A stretch of DNA of 64,000 bases from Proteobacteria bacterium ST_bin14 (GCA_002083655.1 MSXR01000001.1:259911-323910); one strand, 5' to 3'. Numbered from the stretch's first letter, positions 52,167-62,446 are shown. Notes: generated by a model not told the origin, from the letters alone. A program made the numbers and translations.

Positions 52167-54314
52167 GTGCGTATTTCTACCTTGTCCGCTATGGTGTCGG
52201 CCTCCGTTGTCGCGGTTTTGTCGCTGCCCGCCCACGCCCTCCCCAATGATGGTGTCGATTTGGCGATCGATGCGCAGAGCGGCACTGAAATCATCGTCAC
52301 CGGCAAAATCGATGGGTACCGCACGGAAAAAACCAGCAGTGCGACCAAGACGAATACGCCCCTGATTGATGTGCCGCAGGCGATCACCGTGCTGACCCGC
52401 GAACAGATTGATGATCAGGCGATCCGGTCTGTGGCTGATCTGGTCCGCTATGTGCCAGGCCTGTCGGCGGGGCAGGGCGAGGGCAATCGCGACCAGATTA
52501 CGCTGCGCGGCAATAATTCCACCGCCGATTTCTTCGTCGATGGCCTGCGCGATGACGTCCAATATTTTCGCGGCTTTTACAATGTCGACCGGGTCGAAGT
52601 GCTGAAAGGCCCCAATGCCACGATTTTTGGTCGCGGCGGCGGCGGCGGCGTATTCAACCGGGTGACGAAGGGACCAATCATCGGCACCAACAGCGCCGTT
52701 GGCGAAATCACCGGCGATACATTTGGCAGCTGGGCAGCGACAGGCGACGTGAACCTGGACTTGGGTGGTGCGGCATTCCGCCTGAACAGCTTCTACGAAG
52801 AGCTTGATAGCCACCGCGATTTTTATGAAGGCGCGCGCTATGCCGTTAATCCGGTGATTGGTACGGAGCTGGCGGGCGGCATCAAGCTGCAGCTTGGCTA
52901 TGAGCGCGTCGGCGATACCCGGGTGACCGACCGGGGGGTGCCTTCGTTCGCTGGCCGCCCGCTTGCCGGGTTCCGCGATACGTTTTTCGGGGTGCCGGGG
53001 GTTAACAGCACGCCATTTGAGGCAAATGTCGTGCGCGCGCGCATCGAAGCACCGCTGACCGACCACCTGACTGTCAACGGCCAGCTTCTCTATGGTGATT
53101 ACAACAAGTCCTATGCGAATGCCTTTCCGGCTACTGCCGTGACCGTCAACACGCTCGGCGTGCGCGAGCTGGTGGTGGAGGCCTATTTCGACCTTACCCA
53201 GCGCGAGAATTTCATCGCCCAGGGCAATGCCGAATGGCGCGCCTCGACCGGCGGGATCGATCATGTCGTGTTGTTCGGGGGCGAATATACCCGGCAGGAT
53301 AGCGGCAATGAACGCCGCAACGGCTTCTTCAACCCGGCTGCGCAGCTCACCGCGGCCAATCGTCGCAGGATGGTGGCGTTGAGCGATCCCTTCGTGATCC
53401 CGTCTTTCACCTTCATCGCGGGTCGGGACGGCGACGCCAATCGCCACACGCGCAGCGAGCTGTCCCAAGGTTCGGTCTATCTGCAGGATCAGATCAGCAT
53501 CGGCGATCATGTCGATGTGATCGCGGGCGTGCGCTATGATCGGCTCGATCTGGTCGTGAACAATCTTTTCACCCGTGAACGATTTCAACGCAGCGACGAT
53601 TTGTGGTCGCCTCGGTTCGGGCTGGTGCTGAAGCCGATTGTGAATGCGTCGCTGTATGGCAGCTATACCCGGTCCTATCTGCCGCAATCAGGCGATCAGT
53701 TCTTGTCGCTCACGCCCGCCCTGACCGCGCTCGTCCCCGAACGATTCGACAATTACGAAATCGGCGTGAAGTGGGATGTGACACCAGCGCTCCAGACGAC
53801 CCTTGCCATCTATCAGCTCGATCGCACCAATACGCGCGCCACTGGGCCGAGGCCGGGCGAGATTGTGCCTACGGGTTCACAGCGGTCCAAAGGCGTCGAA
53901 TTCGGCTTGACCGGCAATTTGACGAAGCGGTGGCAGACCAGCCTTGGCTACGCCTATACCGAGGCGGAGATCACCAGCACCACTGCTGCTGCGCGGCAAG
54001 GGCAGCAGGTGGCACAAGTGCCGCGTCACCAATTCTCGCTATGGAACCGCTACCAGTTGCTTGACCGGCTGGGTGTTGGCGTCGGGCTGTATCATCAGGC
54101 CGACCAATTCACGACGATCAGCAATGATGTGACGCTGCCTGCCTATACCCGGCTCGATCTTGCGCTGTTCGTGAAGTTGACTGACCGGATCGACGCGCAA
54201 ATCAACGTCGAAAACGTCACCAACACCACCTATTTCCCCGTCGCCCATAACGACTTCAATATCTCGACAGGTGCGCCCACCAACGCACGCTTCACCCTGC
54301 GCGCGCGTTTCTGA
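52167..54314 (+). CDS. TonB-dependent siderophore receptor
   Basis: A 715-residue outer-membrane receptor. The signal peptide MRISTLSAMVSASVVAVLSLPAHA precedes a TonB-box-like segment (TEIIVTG), the plug domain (VPQAITVLTREQIDDQAIRSVADLVRYVPGLSAG, FFVDGLRDDVQYFRGFYNVDRVEVLKGP) and a 22-strand barrel ending with FTLRARF, with the terminal Phe. The catecholate-receptor style RG..GGGGGVFNRVTK loop is present. GTG at 52167 has GGGGGT upstream. Imports a ferric siderophore, ligand unknown. No partner transport genes are adjacent. Confidence 0.93.
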   Translation: MRISTLSAMVSASVVAVLSLPAHALPNDGVDLAIDAQSGTEIIVTGKIDGYRTEKTSSATKTNTPLIDVPQAITVLTREQIDDQAIRSVADLVRYVPGLSAGQGEGNRDQITLRGNNSTADFFVDGLRDDVQYFRGFYNVDRVEVLKGPNATIFGRGGGGGVFNRVTKGPIIGTNSAVGEITGDTFGSWAATGDVNLDLGGAAFRLNSFYEELDSHRDFYEGARYAVNPVIGTELAGGIKLQLGYERVGDTRVTDRGVPSFAGRPLAGFRDTFFGVPGVNSTPFEANVVRARIEAPLTDHLTVNGQLLYGDYNKSYANAFPATAVTVNTLGVRELVVEAYFDLTQRENFIAQGNAEWRASTGGIDHVVLFGGEYTRQDSGNERRNGFFNPAAQLTAANRRRMVALSDPFVIPSFTFIAGRDGDANRHTRSELSQGSVYLQDQISIGDHVDVIAGVRYDRLDLVVNNLFTRERFQRSDDLWSPRFGLVLKPIVNASLYGSYTRSYLPQSGDQFLSLTPALTALVPERFDNYEIGVKWDVTPALQTTLAIYQLDRTNTRATGPRPGEIVPTGSQRSKGVEFGLTGNLTKRWQTSLGYAYTEAEITSTTAAARQGQQVAQVPRHQFSLWNRYQLLDRLGVGVGLYHQADQFTTISNDVTLPAYTRLDLALFVKLTDRIDAQINVENVTNTTYFPVAHNDFNISTGAPTNARFTLRARF

Positions 54315-54330
54315 GGCGGGGTTAGCACAG

Positions 54331-54468
54331 CTAGAGCATCGTGCTTGAAGTATGAATCGTCATTGCGAGCGCAGCGAAGCAATCCAGATTTTCCGCGAGC
54401 ATTCCGCTGGATTGCTTCGCTCCGCTCGTGGGTGACAGGTGATCCTGAACTACGGCCCGATGCTCTAG
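54331..54468. repeat. Nested inverted-repeat element between the TonB receptor and GDH genes
   Basis: Outer arms CTAGAGCATCG (54331-54341) and CGATGCTCTAG (54458-54468) enclose inner arms TTGCGAGCGCAGCGAAGCAA and TTGCTTCGCTCCGCTCGTGG-type sequence around a central GCGAGCATTCCGC. The inner pair is a family widely seen between genes in sphingomonads. It lies between convergent genes and may double as a bidirectional terminator. Confidence 0.75.
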
Positions 54469-54475
54469 AGCCGCA

Positions 54476-57400
54476 TCACCGACCCAGCAACACCCGCGCC
54501 TGCCCGGCAATCTGCGCCAGCATTGCCGCATTGGGCGCGGGTGCGCGGCGGGCGCGGTCGACCAATGCCTTGAACTGCGCGACGCGGGCGGCGTTGACCG
54601 TCAGCCAAGCCTCGACCAACGCCTGCGGATCGCCCCCGGCATTTCGGCCCAGAAACTCCAGCCGCAGCTGCTGAAAGTCGCGCGCCAGACCGGCGATCAA
54701 CAAGCGTTCCCACGGATCGCTTGAGGTGATCCACGCGGCGTTCGCCTGCGCCCAATCAAGCCCCAGCGCCTGGCCCAGCCGGGTGAAGGCGCGCGTCAGT
54801 ACCGTTTCGTCAATCCCAAGCCGCTGGCCCAGATCAGCCAGCCCGATGACGCCGTCGAGCTCAAACAAGCGCAATATCTTGTGGATCAGCTTTGATGGCG
54901 CGCCAAATCCTTCCAGCCGCGCGACGATGCGCTGGCTTTGCGTTTGTGCCTCTTCGAGCAGCAACGCCTTGGTCTGCTTGTCGAGCGCGCCGAACCCTTT
55001 GGCGATCCGGTCGAGGACCGGGCCGGGGCTGGTGCCGGGGCGGGTGATGCGCAACAGATCGGCGATCTGAGAGCGGGTGGCGATGGCCACTTCGTCGAAC
55101 AGGATGATGCGCGCGATCTCCGGCATGTCAGTTGCCTCAATCTCGGCCCACAATGCCGGCAATTCAAACAATTGCTCGATCACCAAGAACATGGCCGCGA
55201 TATCGGCCATCGCCGCGCCTTCTTCTTCGGCCAGCTCAAATGGGTGCAGCACGCCCAGCCGGTTGATCAGCCGGTTGGCCAGTTTGGTTGCCACGATTTC
55301 ACCGCGCAACTGGTGCGTGTCGATAGCCTCTGCGAATTTTTGGCGCATTGCTTTGGGAAAGGCTGCGCGCAAATCTGCCGACAGCATCGCATCGGTCGCC
55401 AGCGGGCTGGTCTCAATTGCCTCTTGCAGCGCCAGCTTGGCGGTTGCGAGCAGCACGGCGAGTTCTGGCCGGGTAAGTCCCTGGCCCTCCTGTGCGCGGC
55501 GCAGCAGATCCTCATTGGCGCTCAACCCTTCAACCACCCGGTCGAGCTTGCCGCTGCCTTCAAATATCTCAATCAGGCGGACATAGCTGGCCAGCGACTG
55601 CGCGCCGTCATGCTCCATGATCGATAGCGCGAGCGTTTGTAGCCGGTTATCCTCCAGCACGATATTGGCGACATCATCGGTCATCGCGACGAGCAGCTTG
55701 TTGCGCTTGTCGAACGATAGCCGCCCCTCAATCATCTCACGGTTCAGCGCGATTTTGATGTTTACTTCGTTATCCGAGCAATCGACGCCGGCTGAATTGT
55801 CGATGAAATCAGTGTTGATCCGCCCGCCGCGTGCCGCAAAGGCGATACGCGCTGCTTGCGTAACACCCAGATTGGCCCCCTCGCCAATTGCTGTTGCGCG
55901 CACTTCCTCGGCGTTAATCCGCAAGCGATCATTGGCGGGGTCACCGACCTGAATGTTGTTTTCTGCGGCTGCCTTCACATAGGTGCCAATGCCGCCGAAC
56001 CAGATCAGGTCGACCTGGGCCTTCAGAATGGCGGATATCAGGGCCACAGGGTCCAACTCAGCCACATCCATGCCGATCAGATCACGGATCTGTTTTGACA
56101 GCTTGATCGATTTTTCGGTGCGCGAAAAAATGCCGCCGCCTTTGGAGATCAGCTTGGCATCATAGTCCGCCCAGCTTGACCGGGGCAGCGCGAACAACCG
56201 CGCGCGTTCATTCCAGCTTGTGGTGGGATCGGGATCGGGATCGATAAAAATATGCCGGTGGTCGAACGCGGCGACCAGCTTGACTGCCTTTGACAATAAC
56301 AGCCCGTTGCCAAACACATCGCCCGACATATCGCCGCAACCGGCAATGCGGATTGCTTGGGTTTGCACATCCACGCCGCGTTCCGCGAAATGGCGCTGCA
56401 CGCTGATCCACGCACCCTTGGCGGTGATTGCCATCGCTTTATGGTCATAGCCCTGGCTGCCGCCCGAGGCGAAGGCGTCACCCAGCCAGAAACCGCGTTC
56501 CAGCGCGATGGCATTGGCAACGTCGGAAAACGTCGCGGTGCCCTTGTCCGCCGCGACGACGAAATACGGATCGTCACCGTCATGGATGGCGACCTGAGGC
56601 GGATGAATCACTTTGCCATCGACGATATTGTCCGTGACTGACAGCAAGGTGCGGATGAAGATGCGATAGCTTTCGGTGCCCTCCGCCAGCCACGCATCAC
56701 GGTTTGCCACGGGCGGCAGTTGCTTGGGGTAAAAACCGCCTTTGGCCCCGGTTGGCACGATCACCGCGTTCTTCACGCGCTGCGCCTTCATCAGTCCCAG
56801 AATTTCAGTGCGGAAATCATCGCGGCGGTCAGACCAGCGAAGGCCACCACGCGCGACGGGGCCAGCGCGCAGATGAATCCCCTCAACGCGCGGACTGTAC
56901 ACCCAAATCTCACGCCACGGCACCGGCGCGGGCAGGCCGGGCACCAGCTTACTATCCAGCTTGAACGCCAACGCTTCGGCGGCGGCGGGCGCAAAGGCAT
57001 TGGTGCGCAGCGTGGCGGCAATCACCCCGTTTATCGCTCGCAAAATGCGATCATCATCAATTGCCGCAACCGTTTCCAGTCCAGCTTCAATTGCGGCGAT
57101 GGCCGTCTCCACCTTCGCTTTTGATTTGGGGCCATGCGCTGCATCAAACCGCTCGATCAGTGCCTTGGCGACTGCAGGCGCGCGGCGAAGCGCGTCGACT
57201 ACCGTCAGTAGACTATAGGCCATGCCTGCCTGGCGCAGATAGCGGAACCATGCGCGAAACAGCACCACCGACGACGGCTTCATCCCGGCATCGACAATCA
57301 GCCGGTTGAACGCGTCATTTTCTGCATGACCCTCCAGCACCGCAGCAATCGCGTGTTCGAGCACGGCGTTGTCGCCGTCGAGCGCGCCAGCCGGCGCACC

Positions 57401-59101
57401 AACGCCCGGCGTAATCTCAAAATCATGGACGAACCCTTGAGCGTCGTCAGTCAGTGCGGTCGGCACTTCCTCAATCACCCGAAAGCCAAAATTTTCGAGC
57501 ACCGGGACGGCGTCTGACAGCGCTAACGCGCCGCCCAGCCGATAGATTTTCAGGCGCGCGCCGCTGGCTGCCTGATACAGCCGGACTGATCGGGCGCTGC
57601 CATCTTGCAGCGTTGCCAGTCGTTCGATATCGCGCGCAGCCTCAGCGGCCGTGTTGGCGGTGCGATAGCTTTCCGGAAACGACGCTGCGTGGCGCAATGC
57701 GAGCCGCGCTGCCCGGGTGGGCTCCAGTCCTTCGCCCAGCGCTGCTTCAACTGCGGGCACCCAGCCACGCACCATATGCTGCAATCGCTGGTTCAGCGGT
57801 GCCACCTCCGGCATCCGGCCATCGCCGCGCAAATCAAATGTGTAGCGGATCATGGCGATCACGCCGTCTTCCAGCGCAATTGACCAGCTAAGCAGCACAC
57901 CGTTTGATGCCTGGGCGAGCATGTCGCCAATCGCGACGCGCCGTGCCGTCGACACATCATCACGCGGCAGCCACACAAACGCGAACATGTGCCGCCCCAG
58001 CATGCTGCGCACCAGCACCATTTCTGCACGCGGACGATCAGCCAGCGACATCGCGGTCAGCGATACTTGTTCGAGCGATGCCTGGTCGAACGCTGTCACC
58101 AGATCATGCGGCAATGCGCCCAGCGCATGGTTCAGCGCCTTGCCAGCATGGCCGCGCGGATCAAAACCAAGTTTTTTCTCCAGCATCTCCAGCCGCGCCC
58201 GCATGACGGGCACCGTCTGCGGGGGCGCGCCGAGCGCTGCGCTGGTCCATAATCCGGCATGGATGGACAAGCCGGTGATCTTTTTCCCGTCGCGCACGGG
58301 CACGATCACCAGGTCGAGCGGCACATGGCGATGCACGCTGGAAATCAGGTTGGATTTCACCACCAGCGGCGGGACATTGCCTTCCTCAAACCACGCCAGC
58401 GCTAGCGCGCGAGAGTTATCGGCTAACAGCGGCACGGGCTGGCGCTGCCGGGTAATGCCCAGTTGTTCGTCTACCGTGCCGTTGCGGTTCCAGCGTTCAT
58501 AGCCAAGCAGTGTCATCTTGCGATCGGCAAACCAGTCAAGCAAAGCAGCGCCCTCGCGCACCTCTGCAATCGTCGTGCGCGCAAGCAAGGCGGCATCATC
58601 GCTCATCCGCGCCTGCATCGTCAGCCAATCGCCCACCGCAGCGCGCACATTGGCCAGACCGCGCTCAAGATCGTTCAGCAACGCGCGACGGACGCGGGCA
58701 TCTGCGCGCTCCATCTCAATATAAATCATCGATTCAGGCTTGCCCTGCCCGACGCCCAACAACGCGCCGTTATTGTCACGCTCAACGGGCAGCACCGGGT
58801 GGATGATTCGGTCGATCGCAATGTCGTGCGCGCTGATTGCTGCTGCAATCGAATCGACCAAAAACGGCATATCGTCATTGACGATCGCCAGCCGCATCTT
58901 GCGGTGTGCAGCGTCGCCTGCAATCGTTTCAAGGTCCAGACGTGGGGTGCCGGGGTCGCGCTGACCGGCAATGGCGGCCATGAAGCGCGCAGCCTCTGCC
59001 CGCTCGGCCTTGCCGAACCCCTCCAACTCGCCCGGTAGGGCCCCCTCGACAAGCCGGACAGCAAGCGCGTCAGACAGTGATTTTAGCGTGGTTTTGACCA
59101 T
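54476..59101 (-). CDS. gdhB: NAD-dependent glutamate dehydrogenase, large (about 170-180 kDa) type
   Basis: Oxidatively deaminates glutamate to 2-oxoglutarate with NAD, mainly in catabolism. The 1541-residue product has the large-GDH layout: a long N-terminal region with ACT-like segments, a central catalytic domain (RVEGIHLRAGPVARGGLRWSDRRDDFRTEILGLMKAQRVKNAVIVPTGAKGG and GCGDMSGDVFGNGLLL) and a helical C-terminal part (LYVRLIEIF). The substrate Lys lies in PTGAKGG. It follows the PAS-like gene by 92 bases on the same strand. Confidence 0.97.
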   Translation of the reverse strand: MVKTTLKSLSDALAVRLVEGALPGELEGFGKAERAEAARFMAAIAGQRDPGTPRLDLETIAGDAAHRKMRLAIVNDDMPFLVDSIAAAISAHDIAIDRIIHPVLPVERDNNGALLGVGQGKPESMIYIEMERADARVRRALLNDLERGLANVRAAVGDWLTMQARMSDDAALLARTTIAEVREGAALLDWFADRKMTLLGYERWNRNGTVDEQLGITRQRQPVPLLADNSRALALAWFEEGNVPPLVVKSNLISSVHRHVPLDLVIVPVRDGKKITGLSIHAGLWTSAALGAPPQTVPVMRARLEMLEKKLGFDPRGHAGKALNHALGALPHDLVTAFDQASLEQVSLTAMSLADRPRAEMVLVRSMLGRHMFAFVWLPRDDVSTARRVAIGDMLAQASNGVLLSWSIALEDGVIAMIRYTFDLRGDGRMPEVAPLNQRLQHMVRGWVPAVEAALGEGLEPTRAARLALRHAASFPESYRTANTAAEAARDIERLATLQDGSARSVRLYQAASGARLKIYRLGGALALSDAVPVLENFGFRVIEEVPTALTDDAQGFVHDFEITPGVGAPAGALDGDNAVLEHAIAAVLEGHAENDAFNRLIVDAGMKPSSVVLFRAWFRYLRQAGMAYSLLTVVDALRRAPAVAKALIERFDAAHGPKSKAKVETAIAAIEAGLETVAAIDDDRILRAINGVIAATLRTNAFAPAAAEALAFKLDSKLVPGLPAPVPWREIWVYSPRVEGIHLRAGPVARGGLRWSDRRDDFRTEILGLMKAQRVKNAVIVPTGAKGGFYPKQLPPVANRDAWLAEGTESYRIFIRTLLSVTDNIVDGKVIHPPQVAIHDGDDPYFVVAADKGTATFSDVANAIALERGFWLGDAFASGGSQGYDHKAMAITAKGAWISVQRHFAERGVDVQTQAIRIAGCGDMSGDVFGNGLLLSKAVKLVAAFDHRHIFIDPDPDPTTSWNERARLFALPRSSWADYDAKLISKGGGIFSRTEKSIKLSKQIRDLIGMDVAELDPVALISAILKAQVDLIWFGGIGTYVKAAAENNIQVGDPANDRLRINAEEVRATAIGEGANLGVTQAARIAFAARGGRINTDFIDNSAGVDCSDNEVNIKIALNREMIEGRLSFDKRNKLLVAMTDDVANIVLEDNRLQTLALSIMEHDGAQSLASYVRLIEIFEGSGKLDRVVEGLSANEDLLRRAQEGQGLTRPELAVLLATAKLALQEAIETSPLATDAMLSADLRAAFPKAMRQKFAEAIDTHQLRGEIVATKLANRLINRLGVLHPFELAEEEGAAMADIAAMFLVIEQLFELPALWAEIEATDMPEIARIILFDEVAIATRSQIADLLRITRPGTSPGPVLDRIAKGFGALDKQTKALLLEEAQTQSQRIVARLEGFGAPSKLIHKILRLFELDGVIGLADLGQRLGIDETVLTRAFTRLGQALGLDWAQANAAWITSSDPWERLLIAGLARDFQQLRLEFLGRNAGGDPQALVEAWLTVNAARVAQFKALVDRARRAPAPNAAMLAQIAGQARVLLGR

Positions 59102-59193
59102 ATCCCGCTATGCGCCGGGTCGCGCCGTTGCTCAAGCCATAGTGCAGCAAATCCGGTGCTCAATTGGCCACCCTGTGGCCGCGGCGCCGCCGA

Positions 59194-60540
59194 TCAGCGT
59201 TTGCGGGCGGCTTTCCCGATCAGGGCTGCGGCACCTGCATCGGTGGCGGAAACGCTGCCCATGATGTCAACCGACCCGTCAACGCCTGTGCGTGCCACCA
59301 GCAGCACAAATGCCCCGCTTGCCAGCCCGGTTGCAAAATCAACCGTGGCCAGCGGCGTGCGATCAGCAAAAGCAGTCGCCGCCGACACCAGCGGATCGGG
59401 CTTGGCGGCAGGGCGGCGCAGCGCCCGTTCGGCGCCCACAATGCCCTTTATCCCGCCCTCGGCCATGTCGAGAAAGTCAGCCAATGCCCCGCTTGGCACG
59501 TTGCAGCGCCGGGCGTGGGCGAGCACCGATGCAAATTCGGTGATCCGCGTCTTGTCATAATCGGCACCAAAAATGAGCTTGACGATCGGCGTCATCGGCG
59601 CGCGCGCCTGTTCGCCAATGCCGGCTGCACGGAGCAATGCTGCATAGCCGGCAGGATCGTTATTGGTGGCGGTGGCAAAATCAAACGCGCGGCCAAGCGC
59701 CCGGTACAATGCGGCACGGCTGCGCGTGTCGGACGCACGTGCAGCCGCAGCGGTTTGCTGGGCCAGCATCAGTTGGTCTGCTAGCGGGCCAAACAGACCG
59801 ACGTCGCCGACGGTGGTGAAATCATCTTCCCCATCGGTCAGATCATGCGGCATGAGGTCAGCCTGCACCTTGGCGTCAAACACGTCCCTCATTTCCGCAC
59901 TTGGCCCGCTTGCCCAGGCGGGGGCGGTAACCGAGACGCGTGCGGCGGTGCGCACTGATTCTGCCACTTCGGCGGTCAATGCCGCCTGAGTTTGCGCATC
60001 GACCAGCTCTTTCCAGTTAATGACGCCGTAAATGAAATCAATCGTGTCATCATCCGACGAAAACGGCATCAGGATGCCGCGATACATCGTGTTGTGGCCG
60101 CGCGTGCCGACGAACTCTGCCTCAAATCCAATCGGCGCGCGGTTGGCAATGATCTGCAAATAATGATCCGTCAGCCTTGAAAGCAGCGACCGGCTGGGTA
60201 CCTGGCTGATATGCGTCACGCTGAAATCGAGGGCGCATTCTTCGCGCAACGCCTTGCCCAGAAACTGAATTGCAGGGTTGTCTATGCCGCCGGTGAAATC
60301 CAGCAGCACGCTGTGCGGCCCAAAATCGGCGATATTTTCCGGGTCCAGATCCTCAATACAGGGATAGGCGCGCGCCTTTAGCAGCGATACCCAATGATTA
60401 TAGGCGCGCACGTGCATGCGGCGCTCATCCGTGCCGATATCCAGCCTGGGATTATCATCCACGCGCAAATCAGCCTGATCGTGGCTGTCCACGTCGTGAC
60501 GGTCATAACGATCATCTTCGAACCCGCGGAGCGTGTCCAT
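59194..60540 (-). CDS. PAS-like domain protein of unknown function
   Basis: A 448-residue soluble protein. Residues 30-170 resemble the PAS_5 type (YNHWVSLLKARAYPCIEDLDPENI, HSVLLDFTGG, PIGFEAEFVGTRGHNTMYRGILMPFSSDD, DFIYGVINWKE). The remaining 270 residues are Ala-rich helices without a recognised output domain such as a kinase or GGDEF. The start at 60540 leaves AAGGGG at a fitting distance. It lies directly upstream of the glutamate dehydrogenase gene and could sense a signal for it, by position only. Confidence 0.75.
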   Translation of the reverse strand: MDTLRGFEDDRYDRHDVDSHDQADLRVDDNPRLDIGTDERRMHVRAYNHWVSLLKARAYPCIEDLDPENIADFGPHSVLLDFTGGIDNPAIQFLGKALREECALDFSVTHISQVPSRSLLSRLTDHYLQIIANRAPIGFEAEFVGTRGHNTMYRGILMPFSSDDDTIDFIYGVINWKELVDAQTQAALTAEVAESVRTAARVSVTAPAWASGPSAEMRDVFDAKVQADLMPHDLTDGEDDFTTVGDVGLFGPLADQLMLAQQTAAAARASDTRSRAALYRALGRAFDFATATNNDPAGYAALLRAAGIGEQARAPMTPIVKLIFGADYDKTRITEFASVLAHARRCNVPSGALADFLDMAEGGIKGIVGAERALRRPAAKPDPLVSAATAFADRTPLATVDFATGLASGAFVLLVARTGVDGSVDIMGSVSATDAGAAALIGKAARKR

Positions 60541-60752
60541 GCGCATTTCCCCTTTGGGCAGGTGCCCGATTCCGCATCCGTTCTGCCTGATTGTGGTAAA
60601 TCTTCTGTAAAGCGCGCCGCAGGAATTTGAACGGGATCGCCAGGCCCGACATGCTGGACGATAAACGTGCAGCTTGGGGCGGCTTGCCAGCCAGTAACCC
60701 GTCTGATAGGGGCCGCGATCTTGACGCCACCAATATGCGCGTCGCACCAGGC

Positions 60753-60828
60753 GCCGCTTTAGCTCAGCTGGTAGAGCATCGCATTCGTAATGCGGGGGTC
60801 ACAGGTTCGAGTCCTGTAAGCGGCACCA
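60753..60828 (+). tRNA. tRNA-Thr (CGT)
   Basis: Cloverleaf: acceptor GCCGCTT/AAGCGGC, D-arm GCTC...GAGC, anticodon loop TTCGTAA with CGT, T-arm ACAGG-TTCGAGT-CCTGT, encoded CCA. It borders an AT-richer restriction-modification locus, consistent with use as an integration site. Confidence 0.97.
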
Positions 60829-60962
60829 GCCCTTTCAGAAGGCAATCTCAGAATCATAGGGCGGAAGTGCCTTTCGGTAGGAAGCCCGTTTGGGTCCTGC
60901 TTGGGGCGCTTTGGGTTGGGGAATGTGCTCGACCCCCTGTATCGCCTTTTACGCAACGCTCT

Positions 60963-61412
60963 CTAGCGGCCTAGGAGCGCGCGATACTTCGCTTCGTTCT
61001 TTTCGACGTAAAGGGCCTGAAATGCCTGCCAAGCGATCGTTGGAACGATGTAGATGAAGGGCCAAGGCTCGATCGTCTGAAGCCTTTTTGCTGTTAAATC
61101 GAAGCCCGCCATGTAGACCGGGCAATCGTGGCGGGTGTACTGCTGGATGGTGGCCTTGAATTGAGTGGCTGGCCGAAGTTGATGTTTCTCCCGTTCGAAC
61201 GTGACGTAGCTGGTTCGGTTTACGCGAAATAAAACCCGCTGCGCGCTCTCTGATACATTCACGAACGAGCCACAGACTTGCACCACGTAAAAGAGAACTG
61301 CGTCATTGACCCGCTGGCGATTATCGCTGCGCGGGGGAGTCTGCGTTCCGTCCCCGCCATAATGAATGACGGCCCTGCCGCCATGTAGGTCGTGGTCATC
61401 GATCTTCACCAT
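60963..61412 (-). CDS. Hypothetical protein beside the restriction-modification locus
   Basis: A 149-residue frame starting MVKIDDHDLHGGRAVIHYGGDG. It contains an alternation of hydrophobic strands (DAVLFYVVQVCGSFVNV, AQRVLFRVNRTSYVTF) and a later PWPFIYIVPTIAWQAFQALYVEKNEAKYRALLGR. No known family is recognised. No ribosome binding site stands out. The frame has sphingomonad-like codon use but in AT-richer DNA. It lies between tRNA-Thr and the nuclease gene. Confidence 0.55.
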   Translation of the reverse strand: MVKIDDHDLHGGRAVIHYGGDGTQTPPRSDNRQRVNDAVLFYVVQVCGSFVNVSESAQRVLFRVNRTSYVTFEREKHQLRPATQFKATIQQYTRHDCPVYMAGFDLTAKRLQTIEPWPFIYIVPTIAWQAFQALYVEKNEAKYRALLGR

Positions 61413-61528
61413 CGTAGAAGCCTATAGTCAATTCTCACAACTAGCTACCTTCTTGCTGCTTCCGCTAGTTATAGCACTGGACTCACCTCACGGACCGTTG
61501 CACCACTCGAAAAACGGGAGTGCTCGAA

Positions 61529-62446
61529 TTGAAAACTGTTGATGTGATCGCGCGCGCGACGGCGGATTTCGAATCCCTGCAAGGGCATTGTTTCGACCTG
61601 GTGGACGTGAAAAAGCCGATCTCACCCGCCGCCGCTTTGAATCTGGCAAAGATCATCTCGAAGCTGTCTCCGCTCCTTGGCAACCTTATCGAATTTAACA
61701 TTGTCGAGTTCCTAAACGACCAGAAGCATTTTCAAGGGCTCGGACGGTGGAAGCGACAGGATCCAGGCTTTCCCGACGCGGTTTTCGAAGGCGGCATAAC
61801 GCCAGTGCCAGGATTTGAGATAAAAGCTTGGTTCCCCCTCGCAACCGAGATCACAGCGCGATTCAAAGATAGCCAAAACCACTTTACCGGCGACAATACC
61901 TACGTCGCGCTGATAGCATGGATTCCACGCAACCTCATTTACGGCGAGCCCTATATCCTCGACATCGCGGTCGTGTCTGGGCAATCGGTCGCGGCGAAGC
62001 GTGACGCTCACTATCATAATCCACCCGACTATCTGGTTCTTGAGCCAGAAGACACCACGGGCCGAACCGTCAACTTGCGACAGACCAATACCAATGGCTA
62101 CAAATGGCAAGGGCCTCCATCCAAAAAGGCTGAGGCCGCAGCACTTATCAAGGCATGGGGCGCGGGCGGGTCGTCATACCTTCCTACACCGCAATATCAG
62201 ACAAAATTGCGCGAACTGATCGCAAAATTTCCCTACCGACTCGATACCAACTTTGCAAAGATTGATCGGATCGCGCATCCCGAGATCGAGGCGTTCAAGC
62301 GTAAAGTTTTAGCAATGAAGCTGCACGGCCACACGATCGCGCAGTGGGCTAAGATTTTCGCCTCCGACGACGACGCCTATGTCTGCAAAATGCTCAAGGA
62401 TCACTTAGGCATCGAGGACATAGACGCTACAGCAATCGTGTCTTGA
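61529..62446 (+). CDS. Type II restriction endonuclease, PD-(D/E)XK type
   Basis: A 305-residue protein. RQDPGFPDAVFEG followed by GFEIKAWFPL gives a PD-x(n)-EIK catalytic core (Asp, Glu, Lys), and the region RFKDSQNHFTGDNTYVALIAWIPRN fits a restriction enzyme fold. The C-terminal part is basic, with a short helix-turn-helix-like end. TTG at 61529 has GGGAG eight bases upstream; GTG at 61520 is the alternative. The 3' end overlaps the convergent methyltransferase gene by 20 bases. Recognition sequence unknown. Confidence 0.8.
   Translation: MKTVDVIARATADFESLQGHCFDLVDVKKPISPAAALNLAKIISKLSPLLGNLIEFNIVEFLNDQKHFQGLGRWKRQDPGFPDAVFEGGITPVPGFEIKAWFPLATEITARFKDSQNHFTGDNTYVALIAWIPRNLIYGEPYILDIAVVSGQSVAAKRDAHYHNPPDYLVLEPEDTTGRTVNLRQTNTNGYKWQGPPSKKAEAAALIKAWGAGGSSYLPTPQYQTKLRELIAKFPYRLDTNFAKIDRIAHPEIEAFKRKVLAMKLHGHTIAQWAKIFASDDDAYVCKMLKDHLGIEDIDATAIVS

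Noticed and set aside
52119..53687. A 522-codon frame opposite the TonB receptor
   Set aside because: Composition typical of an antisense shadow; the receptor frame has signal peptide, plug and barrel motifs.
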